In this document: one piece after another, positions 46,094 to 55,108 of the stretch
Position numbering within the stretch: position 1 is the stretch's first letter
Layout: each line of letters opens with the position of its first letter
Assembly (NCBI RefSeq): GCF_026213295.1
Contig: NC_079426.1
Coordinates: forward strand, 20,133,817 to 20,197,816
Source of the DNA: Gadus chalcogrammus
Lineage: Eukaryota; Chordata; Actinopteri; Gadiformes; Gadidae
Length of the DNA stretch: 64,000 nucleotides
Direction of reading: 5' to 3'
Notes under the pieces: generated by a model
Database searches by the model: none
Told to the model about the DNA's origin: nothing
Seen by the model: the letters and a program-made list of their open reading frames with translations, nothing else
Program-made: the position numbers and the translations under genes

Positions 46094-47790
46094 TTACAGT
46101 ACCTGTGCATCTGTAACTTGTTGATCCTGAGCCTCTTTTCTTTTCTTCACTTTTTTGGCATGTAGGCTCCTGGGGTTTGGTAGTTTTCCTGGTGGATTGA
46201 AGTACTTGGACTTAGACTTTGACGGACCAGTAGAGCTGTCCCGCTTCTTCCACTGTTCTTCATGGTCATCATCTGGCCTGCGAGAACTTACTGTAACTGT
46301 TTTATCCAGATTCTGAATTGGCAGATTATGTTGCCCAACGTGCTCTACATATCTTCCTTGCATTGAGGCAAACATTTTGGATATGAACTCTGCAGGTCTC
46401 AGGTACTTTTTCTTTAACAGGATAGAGTGTTTGACCAAACCAGAGTTCAACATGGCAGTTGGTATCCCTGTTTTTTTCTCTTCCATTTGTTTTGATGGTT
46501 GTGCATTTCCCATGCCGTCACAGATCCCCAAGCAACAAACCACCCCACAATGGGAAAATCCCCATATCATTTTTTTAACAGCACATTGATGACACCAGGA
46601 CAGAGGTGATGGTTGTTTATGCCAACAGCATCTTCTGATAGGATGTCACACTGGGCTTGGTCACGCCTGACTTGAAAAGCATGTGTAAAAGGTGACTTTC
46701 CAACAGCACTGTTAGCAGATTTCTCATTGTTGCTTTCCTCCTCTCCCATTACATGTCCACTTTCTTCCAGCTTTATGTCCTGGATTTTCAAAACACACTT
46801 GTCGAGCTATGTTTTGCTCTGTTTTACCAAATTAGTGTACTCCTCTGCATCAAAAAGCACACACACAAAAACCTCATGGGCCACCTGCATACTTGTGCAG
46901 TTCAGGAGGAAAGCATAACTGAATGTTGCATATTCTTGTATGCCCATGTCTCCTGTTTTCCTGCTAAATGCTTGTGACACAGCCTTCATGATATGTGCAG
47001 AGCACAGATGCAGCACAGTGAACTTGGGAATCTGTTCAGTTTGTCCAGACACCTATTCCAAATGCTTTGATGAGGTACATTGAAATATTCTCCTTGTTGA
47101 AGGACAGAAGCACGCTGTTAATTAGAGCCCAACTATAATCAGTCTCAACCTGTGTTATTCGTCTTTTTGTTGTATATGACAAATTCCTCTGGGATTCCAT
47201 TAGCCAATAGGAAATGGATAGAATGGAATGGCTGTTGGTTATAGTTCTGTGACGGGCAAAGGAGGCTTATCCTTGCCCATGCCTGGCAAAACTAGAGCAT
47301 AATACAATACTCTTTTGTTTTGGTCAGGGATTTTCTGCACCACACCACCTGTAGCATCAAGGAAGACGGCGGTGGGTGTTTGTTTTAAATGTTCAGCTAA
47401 AATATTGATTCCAGTATCAGTATGTAAATGTACAGCAAATGGATCAATTTTCAGGCGCTGAAGATAGCCTTTTGAGGATGCATTACTGCTGCTCTCTTTA
47501 ATGACCTTTTGTGTAAGCATGAGTTTCAAGCATTACAACATCATGGAGCCTTGCACTCTTTTTAACCTCAGATGAAATTTTCTTTAAGACATCCTTGGTG
47601 AGGCTTCTAGTGACATTACCAGCCATGACACTCTTCCACAGGTGTGTTTTTAACATGCTGTAATAATAATTGCTGACACCATTGCTTACAGATTTAGCAA
47701 TCTTTCCTCTTCGTAGGTATTTGGCTGGCCTAAATTTTCTTTGGTTGTTACGGTGTCTGACTTCACCAAAGCGCATAACTTTAAACATAT
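46094..47790 (-). pseudogene. MULE-like DDE-type transposase gene, frameshifted
   Basis: On minus: YLRRGKIAKSVSNGVSNYYY, ISSEVKKSARLHDVVMLE, YLQRLKIDPFAVHLHTDTG, AVFLDATGGVVQKIPD, RVLYYALVLPGMG, ITQVETDYSWALINSVLLSF, FTVLHLCSAHIMKAVSQAFS, LRPAEFISKMFASMQGRYVE. The order FLDATG, then ETDYSWALI, then C-x2-H, resembles the D...D...CxxH arrangement of Mutator-type transposases. Frames change at about 47515, 47240 and 47050 and there are stops, so it is inactive. Assignment to MULE is inference from motif order only. Confidence 0.5.
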
Positions 47791-48106
47791 TATTTTATCC
47801 GTTGATTTTGGCCTGCTTTTTTTTTTTTAAACTGTAGACAGCCTTGCATCCTCCAAATGTACAGTGTGCTGAGGCACGGAAAAAGGGGATTTTATTTTAC
47901 GGCTGTATCTTGTCTTCACATGCTGATACTTGAAAGCAACTGTATGTCTCATACAGTACATCAGTCCATGGGGGACGAAGACTTTTCTTCCCATGTTTTG
48001 GTTTTAATTTGTTCCATTGTTTTCTAGTGATTGTAATTCTGAAAACTTTTGGCCCTGCTTTTCCCCTTCTGAAGCCTGTTTGTTGATCTGATTTAGTGCA
48101 TTTTGA

Positions 48107-48719
48107 TTATTTTCCTTTCCTACTTTTACTTTTTTTCTCAGTCTGGTCCACAGTCTCCTGACATTCCTCTCTGCTCTCTTTTACACTGTCACTGTCAGTC
48201 TGAACAATATCTATTTTCTTCATCTGCATTGTCTCGTCTTCTTCATTTGATGGTGCCTGCTCTTCTTCATCTTTCTTGCTAAAACTTTCTCCATCCTGCT
48301 CAGAAGCCTGAAATCCTTCTCTCATTTTTTGGGTCTGTGTATTGTTTATTTCGGGACCTTCTCTGTTCTCAACAGTCTCTAGATCAGACAACATATACAT
48401 GTTTCTACCATCTGTACTGTCCCTGTCTTCTTCACTTGATGGTGTCTGCTCTTCTTCACCTTTCTTGCTAAAACCTTCTCCATCCTGCTCAGTACCCTGA
48501 GGTCCTCTTTTTTTTCTTGGTCTGTGTATTGTTATTTTCAGGACCTTCTCTGTCAACAGTCTCTGTATCAGACAGTCTACACATGTCTCTACCATCTGTA
48601 CTGTCCCTGTCTTCTTCACTTGTTGGTGTCTGCTCTTTCCCCTTCATCTTTCTTATTGTCCCTTTCTCCATCCTGCTCAGTACCCTTTCGTCTTGTTCTC
48701 TGCCTTTTCTTTTCTAAAA
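48107..48719 (-). CDS. acidic, tandem-repeat protein segment upstream of the MULE-like gene
   Basis: The minus frame 48619-48107 (170 residues) is built from degenerate repeats of about 55 residues: EQDGEGFSKKGEEEQTPSSE, EDRDSTDGRNMYMLSDLETV, ENREGPEINNTQTQK, then a second unit EQDGESFSKKDEEEQAPSNE. A third unit is in another frame to about 48719. It is strongly charged and predicted disordered. Further minus-strand residues (HGLMYCMRHTVAFKYQHVK, about 47980-47920) suggest it joins the MULE-like protein as its N-terminus. No start codon could be decided. Confidence 0.4.
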
Positions 48720-49161
48720 ATTGGGACATTGTTGGTTATAGTGGAGATATGGCTAACAAGATACTTACACCATTTAATTTGTAAATTGAGTCATTCTTGC
48801 GTTATTTCTTGAAGAAAGTGGTCCAATCCTTGGTCGCTTTTAACTCACTTTATTTGTTAAAGTAGGCATGTTTCGGTATGGTAACTATGACGCTTAAGGG
48901 AGGGAATTGTATCTAACGCGTGTGAGGGACAATATCGTGAGCTTCAAGCCCCGGGCTTGAAGCTATTTCTGTCCAGTGTCTACTACTTGACCATACTACA
49001 CTTGACTGTGTAGTACGGTCTACCGCTATGCGTAGAACGCCTCCGAACGCTTCCGAACACCGCCGAAACTCCACCGGATGTTTGGAGATGACGTATCTCC
49101 CCCCAGATGGCGGCAAAATGTACCTGTTTTCCGTCTTGTTATCGTTGCTATTAAATAAAAA

Positions 49162-49368
49162 ATGTCTCTTTCTACGCGAATGGCTCTTGAAATGGATATC
49201 GCTGCTAGAAGGCGTCGTCGTCGGTCATCTCGTAGAGCGACTTACCGGCAGGTTATGATGTATATATGTGGACATTTGGTAAGTCATTTTTTGGAACAAT
49301 AATACATTTACAGTTATTTGTTACTCCGTGAAAAAGACGATTGAAGTAAATTTTTTCCTTTTTTATTG

Positions 49369-49430
<62 letters not shown>

Positions 49431-50532
49431 TAACGTACATGTTGAAAAAAAAAAAAAAAATTATTCTATCATTCATTTTGTCTATCTACAGGCTCAAGGT
49501 GCAAATCCCACATCCTATCGTGAGGTTAATCTGCATGTGCCCATCCTTCGTATCTACTACAATGGTGGAGACCTCAAGCGAGATCTCCGCTTGTCTCGGG
49601 AGACCATCACAGCCCTTATTGCAATGCTGGGGTCTGACTCGGACCATGGATGGCCAATGGAGATCAACGTGTTGGTATTCATTTATTGGCTTGCCCATGC
49701 TACCACTTATCCAGTGGTGTCGAGGGCTTTCGACATCCCACGGTCCACGGTCTTCGTCATGGTACACCGGACATGCATGGCTATGGGCATTCTCCGGAGG
49801 GTAGTTGGACATCCCCAGGACCTGGAGGAAGTTGGGAATGGCTTTGCGGCATCGGCTGGTTCGCAAGCATTCAATGTGGCAGTGGGGGCCATAGATGGCT
49901 GCCACATTCGTGTGAAGCCCCCAGCAGCAGATGGAGCCTGCTACTTCAACCGGAAGCTCTTCCATTCAATCCAGATGCAGGCCATCTGTGACCACCGAGG
50001 CAGGTTCATCGATGTCCACGATTCAAGGGTGCTGAGGAACAGTCCGGTCTTTTATGAGGCCTTGTACCCACCTGAGGGCCGGTGCATCCTTGGGGATGGT
50101 GGGTATCCGTGTTTGACGAGCCCAATTTGCATAATGACCCCTTACAGGGAACCAGTCCGAGACCCTGTGCGTGTCCTTTACAATCGTAGGCACACACGGG
50201 CGAGAAATGTCATTGAGAGGGCATTCGGGATGATGAAGGCGAGGTGGCGGTCCATTTTCTTTAAGGCACTGGAGGTCAGCCCCACTTTTGTCCCTTACGT
50301 GGTCACATGTTGTGCCATCCTGCACAATGTCTGTGTTGCCAACGGAGACCTTGTTGAGCCAGACCTTGTTGAGCCAGACATTGTGGAGGATGACCATGGG
50401 CGTGACAATGATGGTCCTGCAGGTGAGAGGTTCATTGAGACAAGGCGAGGGGATGATGCACGTGCGATCCTGGCTGCTGCTGTTGCTGCTGGGCCTCGTG
50501 TGGCAGCACCTCACGGGCACGACTATCTGTAA
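49162..50532 (+). CDS. PIF/Harbinger (HARBI1-like, DDE_4) transposase, two exons
   Basis: Exon 1 (49162-49278) encodes a basic leader (AARRRRRRSSRRATYRQ) and CGHL before a GTAAGT donor. Exon 2 (49492-50532), after TCTATCTACAG, continues in phase to 385 residues. The catalytic set is D174 (GAIDGCHIRV), D216 (DVHDSRVL) and E281 (NVIERAFGMMKARWR), with LGDGGYPC between. Compared with the relative at 61908, about 8 residues (VGFPGSVH) are missing just before D216, so DVH runs straight into DSRVL. This may disable it. The intron carries a CA microsatellite (49371-49428). Confidence 0.8.
49371..49428. repeat. (CA)n microsatellite in the transposase intron
   Basis: About 29 CA units in intron 1; an A-run follows at 49445-49460. 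ORFs reading HTHTHT here are artefacts. Confidence 0.95.
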
Positions 50533-50582
50533 GATAAAGCCAGTGATTCATTGTTTAATAATTCTCAATCAGTTCTCAATCA

Positions 50583-50790
50583 GTTCTCAATCAGTTCTAC
50601 ATTTAGCAGACGCTTTTATCCAAAGCGACTTACATCGGTTAATACACACATTGACACACCGACGACAGAGTCAACCATGCAAGGCGACAGCCAGCTCATC
50701 AGGAGCAATTAGGGTTAAGTGTCTTGCGTAGAGACACATCAACACTCTGCTAGGAGCTGGGGATCAAACTTGATCCCCAAGGCTATTCAG
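50583..50790 (-). repeat. fish interspersed repeat with TTTAGCAGACGCTTTTATCC box
   Basis: The box TAGCAGACGCTTTTATCCAA followed by AGCGACTTACA is a widespread fish repeat, here inverted relative to 27985-28025. It extends through GTTAAGTGTCTTGC to GAGCTGGGGATCAAACTTG. Non-coding. Confidence 0.6.
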
Positions 50791-51047
50791 GTCGGTGGGT
50801 TGCAGATCTTGGCCTTTTCTTTCTGTCGTTGGTTGGTTTGCGGTTGGGTGGACACACACGTAGAGATGTGATATTTACACTGCCATCTATTTGTATATAT
50901 GCTGCTATTTATTTATAATATGGAAAATTATTGATGTATTGGTTTGTTTATTGTATTGGACTCGGAAAGGAGTAAATAAACTGTTGATTGCTTGAGCAAA
51001 ATATCAACACATACACTGAAAAATTCTCATAAAGATTATTTATTTAT

Positions 51048-51910
51048 TTATTTTTCTCTTTCCCTCATTCGCTCCAACAAGAGGAGGAATCTTTCTTCCC
51101 TCTCTCTTGCCTCCCTGTCCCTCCTCTCCTCCATCTCTTTCGCCTGCAGCTCCCTCCGCTCCTCTGCCTCACGTCTCTCTGTCTCTTCGCTCCTCCCTCC
51201 CCTCCAGCTGTCTCCATCGCCTCTCCTCCTGCTCTCTAGCCTCTCTCTCTCTCTCCAGGCCCTGCCGCTCCCTTCTCTCCATCAGCTCCATGAGCTCCCT
51301 CAACCCTGTAACGGCACCTGACGAGTGCCTTTTATTTGGTGGCGGGGTGATGGTGTCATCTGCTGAGGTGCATGGCACCGAGGACGGGGTGGCCACAGCG
51401 GCGCCCTGGCCGGAGGAAGAGATCACTACCGGGGGTGAGATGGATGGTTTCTGTCCAAGAATACAGTCCATCTCACTGTACCACTTCCATTACGCCGCTG
51501 TGGCCTTCCCGTCCTCAGTGCCAATCCCCGACTGGGGCTTGCGCAAGTCCTATGGAACATTACCAAGAAGCATGATATCTTAAAATTATGCAGTCCTAGC
51601 ACATTTAGCATGATCTTTGATGTAGAAGCACAAAAACTTACTTTGTATTTTGCGGTGAGGTTTTCCCACTTCCTCTTCACCTGCTGGGTGGATATCTTCC
51701 CCCCCAGCCCCTTGTCTTTAATAAATTGTCTGCAGAAGAGAGACAAAAACAATGAGCACAGGATAAAACAACAATATTTAAACAAAGTCTTCGAAGATAT
51801 GTTTACTTTTACGTACTCAAAGCCATCCTTCGCCGATTTCTTCACGCCCGTGAATAGCATTGCATTAGCTGCCCGCCAGGCTATAAACTGGCGGGTGTCC
51901 TCGTCAGTCC
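51048..51910 (-). pseudogene. Myb/SANT-like DNA-binding protein, PIF/Harbinger accessory gene, one nonsense codon
   Basis: Exons 51910-51817, 51729-51642 and 51549-51048 have matching phases. Together they give TDEDTRQFIAWRAANAMLFT, GVKKSAKDGFE, KDKGLGGKISTQQVKRKWEN, LTAKYK, DLRKPQSGIGTED, WKWYSEMDCILGQKPS, then a long Glu/Arg coiled coil (RRERQGLEREREAREQEERR) ending LLLLERMREREK. This is a Myb/SANT-like (MSANTD-type) domain plus coiled coil. The first exon, probably supplying Met and the Trp before TDED, was not found. A single in-frame TAA at 51490-51492 interrupts it just before WKWYSEMD. Confidence 0.65.
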
Positions 51911-52386
51911 CTGCGTCCAAGCAAATTATGACAATTCAGATATTCAGCCAAAGTAATTCATTGGTGAGTTTATTGACTACCAGTTCAAAACATATTGGCA
52001 CTTGGTACGTTGATATCTCTCCCACTCTCAATTAATATTTTTCTACTCTCCTTATTGTAATCCCGCCCGACCGCACAATGCCCTTGTTCTTTCGTTATTA
52101 CCTTTCGTTATTCCCTCCCCTGATCAATCCCTGAGCTATTTGACACAGGGAAGGAGGGAAGGAGGCACGTAATCTGTGCAAGGCACTCGCGTGCTTGCAC
52201 AGATGCCAAGACTGCATCTGTGCTCAAACACGCGCTTTTTCCTATTAAGTGGGCGTGGCCTATGTGACGTAATAGCTCCGCCCCTGTCTAAAGGTGCTGC
52301 CATCTGTGGCTGGAGTAGTTATTGCAGCTTAAGTGTTCGATCCTGCTTCCTAGTGGCTATGTGAGGGTAATGCAGCTTGTGTGTTA

Positions 52387-52899
52387 AAGCCGATATATGC
52401 TCTGTTTTAGACGTAACGCGTAAGCACGTAAGATACATACCCCTTGCGCGGTAAAATATCCCCCCTTACGTGCTTAAGTGCGTCGGCCAAAATTCCTGAC
52501 TATGCGACTAAAACACTACGGCCCTACGCAGCTCGCAAAGACTGTGATTGGCCAGCTAACCACATCCTTTCAGGAGTCTCACATTTCCGGTTTTACAGCA
52601 TAATAGCGCCATTTTTAAAAGGCCGTGACAGAAGCAAATGAAGAATTTTGAAGAAGGAGAAGAAGAAAACACAAGAACGAATTATGATAATTATAAATAT
52701 AAACAAGCCAGCGATTTCCACTTCCACGCCCACAGATTAGTTTGTTGCTCCCCCTACTGTTCTGGCGGAGAATCCCCTTGCAACACGCGCAATCCTTAAG
52801 GAACCTTAAAGGAACCGTAAATCAAAACTTGTCTAAAACAAGTCCCTTGTGTAAATTACGTGCTTACGTCTCTGCGTCTAAACGACCCTAAATCGGCCT
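52387..52899. mobile_element. PIF/Harbinger-type MITE, 513 bp, TTA TSD
   Basis: TTA flanks both ends (52384-52386, 52900-52902). The ends AAGCCGAT and ATCGGCCT are inverse complements with one mismatch; further in, TTTTAGACG / CGTCTAAA and ACGTAAGC / GCTTACGT also pair. The surrounding LTR sequence is continuous without it. A 3-bp TWA duplication indicates PIF/Harbinger. No ORF. Confidence 0.8.
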
Positions 52900-52984
52900 T
52901 TAGATCCTGCTTCCTGAAGGCTATGTGGGAGCAGCTTATGTACTTAAAATACGTAGCAGTCATAAAGTATAAATGACAATATGA

Positions 52985-53085
52985 CAATAGATAATAATAA
53001 CAAGAATAATAATAATGAATTGTATTTGAGGGCGCCTTTCATGACACCAAAGGTCACCATACAATGCATAGATAAAAATATACTT
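52985..53085 (-). repeat. (TAA)n and a common fish repeat box GGGCGCCTTTCATGACACC
   Basis: A short AATAAT run is followed by TTTGAGGGCGCCTTTCATGA and AAGGTCACCATACA, a sequence recurring in many fish genomes. No gene is seen between 52.96 and 53.35 kb. Confidence 0.45.
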
Positions 53086-53354
53086 AACAGATAAAAACAG
53101 TAACAGTAAAAAAGTATTACATCAATAAAGACAGAAAAACAAGAGACATGAGAATGAAGGATAGAAGGAAATTGCACGGAACAATGATCATGCACTAATC
53201 ATAAACCCTAGAACATGCGTCACGGCAAACACTTTGAGAAACTGCTCTACAGTGACAGAAATTCATTAATTATATTCAAATTGCTGTACTTAGATGTAGC
53301 CTGACAAAAAAATAGACTAACACTTCACAGCCTCTGGGGGCTCAACAAAGTAAA

Positions 53355-53612
53355 TTAAGAACAGTAGGGCTATCTGCATGAAGCAACTCTGCGGACTCCT
53401 CTTCTGTCTTCATCCCAGATGACCCTTAACCAGTTGTGGTATTTGCCTTTTGTGGTGTTTGCCAAGGCAAGTGTAATTGAGGACCACTGCTCAGATGTAA
53501 CATTTACTTAAAATCTATGATCAATAAAGGACCTGAGAACAACATCCCTACCACCAGCTTTTTGCCAAAGGTCTGTAGCTCTTTTTCTCTGGCCTTTTTT
53601 GAAGCGGACCAT
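53355..53612 (-). pseudogene. unrecognised coding-like remnant
   Basis: The minus strand reads MVRFKKGQRKRATDLWQKAG, DVVLRSFIDHRF, stop, VNVTSEQWSSITLALANTTK, YHNWLRVIWDEDRRG with only one stop. Composition and Trp spacing look protein-coding. No domain is recognised, and the next 300 bases have nothing similar. Confidence 0.25.
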
Positions 53613-53910
53613 TTTCAGTAAGTCTGACTGCCTTCTTCTTACGAATTTCTATGTGATTTTCCTTCAAGTTCAGGTGCATTATCGCCACCTAATGATGGTA
53701 ATAATTATTACATATCTTGCTTCCTCCAGCAATGGTGAAACACATATATAGCCTTATACATATGCTATTATGTATCGATATATCTATATACAGTATATAT
53801 ATATAAATAATAGACATACACAAATTGCTGCTTGAAAATATGTGAACCTCTTAGCGTTATTTTATTCATTATTATAATTCTTTATTGAATCGGAACCTGT
53901 TTAGTAATAC

Positions 53911-54757
53911 AATTGGATACTGGTTTGGAATCACTGGGTCACATGGCATGGAAGCTATTGAAAGAAATATGATAATTCCTGCATATTAATATTCATATAA
54001 AATAGAGGAAACACTAAAATACAATACAAAGGGGTGTGTCTTATTCTTAGGCTTTAGATTTGGATACTGGTTTGGAGTCACTGGGTCACATGACATGGAA
54101 GCTATTGAAAGAAATATGATAATTCCTGCATATTAATATTCATATAAAATAGAGGAAAAACAAAAATACCATGAAAAGCGGTGTGTCTTATTCTTAGGGT
54201 TTACTTTTACAATTGGATACTGGTTTGGAGTCACTGGGTCACATGACATGGAAGCTATTGAAAGAAATATGATAATTACTGCATATTAATATTCATATAA
54301 AATAGAGCAAGCACTCAAATACCATGAAACGTGGTGTGTCTTATTCTTAGGGTTTGCTTCTACAATTAAATACTGGTTTGGAGTCACTGGCAGGGACGTC
54401 CTTATGGGGGGGTAAATTAGGATGATTCCCGGGGCGCAGCAATGACGGGGCGCCCCAGAGGACACTGGTGGTATTATTAAAAAACGATATATACTTTTTT
54501 TAAGTTATATTTTTCGGATTAAATCATCAAATTAAGGTGGTTTGTTTCCTTGTTTTGTTGTGGTTTGTTTCTCCATTTTTACAAAAATCATTCATAACTG
54601 AATTCTGTCAGGGGGCCCAGAATTCGTAGGGACGTCCCTGGTCACTGGGTCACATGGCATGGAAGCTATTGAAAGAAATATGATAATTCCTGCATATTAA
54701 TATTCATATAAAATAGAGGAAGCACTAAAATACCATAAAAAGTGGTGTCTTATTCTA
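53911..54757. repeat. four tandem copies of a 150-bp unit
   Basis: Units start near 53911, 54059, 54211 and 54364, each with GGATACTGGTTTGGAGTCAC, GGGTCACATGACATGG and GCATATTAATATTCATAT. Identity between units is high (over 90% by eye), indicating recent expansion. The fourth unit is split by a small hAT MITE. Confidence 0.9.
54391..54640. mobile_element. hAT-type MITE, 250 bp, 8-bp TSD GTCACTGG
   Basis: GTCACTGG is duplicated exactly at 54383-54390 and 54641-54648, and the other tandem units show the empty site. The ends CAGGGACGTCC and GGACGTCCCTG are 11-bp perfect inverses. There is no ORF. Confidence 0.93.
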
Positions 54758-54957
54758 ACCCAGATAGCAAAAGTCTTATGGGCCAAAACTGGCATGCCAT
54801 TTTGGTAAAGCTTTGGAATGATGTACAGCCCAAATTTGGCCCAAATTAGGCGCGCCAAAAGGAGACCAAAACCCAGCCAAAGCCAATTTTGGAATACCAA
54901 AATCTAGCCAGAAGTATCCCAAAGAGTGGCAAAAATACCCAGAACTTTGCCAAAAAG

Positions 54958-55083
54958 AAGCCACAACTGACCCAAAGTGATCCCTAACTGACCCAAAGTG
55001 ATCCCTAACTGACCCAAATTGATCCCATAACTGACCCAAAGTGATCCCATAACTGACCCAAAGTGATCCCATAACTGACCCAA
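54958..55083. repeat. minisatellite, 20-24-bp unit CTGACCCAAAGTGATCCC
   Basis: Six tandem units, some with an extra ATA before ACTGACCC. They lie 26 bases beyond the stop codon of the DUF4806-type gene. The apparent ORF here (repeats of LGQLGIT) is an artefact. Confidence 0.85.
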
Positions 55084-55108
55084 TTTAAAGTAGTATTTTT
55101 TTATTAGA

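Larger units (their letters stand above)
48960..52225 (+). mobile_element. PIF/Harbinger transposon 3: transposase (+) and Myb/SANT-like gene (-)
   Basis: Convergent genes, transposase at 49162-50532 and a Myb/SANT-like protein at 51048-51910, form the expected pair. Outer limits are set by where LTR homology breaks off; no clear TIR pair or 3-bp TWA duplication could be read at the junctions. A fish interspersed repeat (50583-50790) sits between the genes. Confidence 0.65.
48795..52958 (-). mobile_element. solo LTR of the TGTTACG family (5-bp TSD GTCAT) split by a PIF/Harbinger and a MITE
   Basis: GTCAT flanks both sides (48790-48794, 52959-52963). The LTR body is in three pieces: 48795-48958, about 52230-52386 and 52903-52958. 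They align to 15519-15976 in the same order. Between the first two lies the PIF/Harbinger at 49-52 kb; between the last two lies a 513-bp MITE. This fixes the insertion order: LTR first, then both others. Confidence 0.75.

Noticed and set aside
51107..51583. 158-residue plus-strand Ser/Pro-rich ORF
   Set aside because: Antisense to the coiled-coil exon of the Myb/SANT-like gene.
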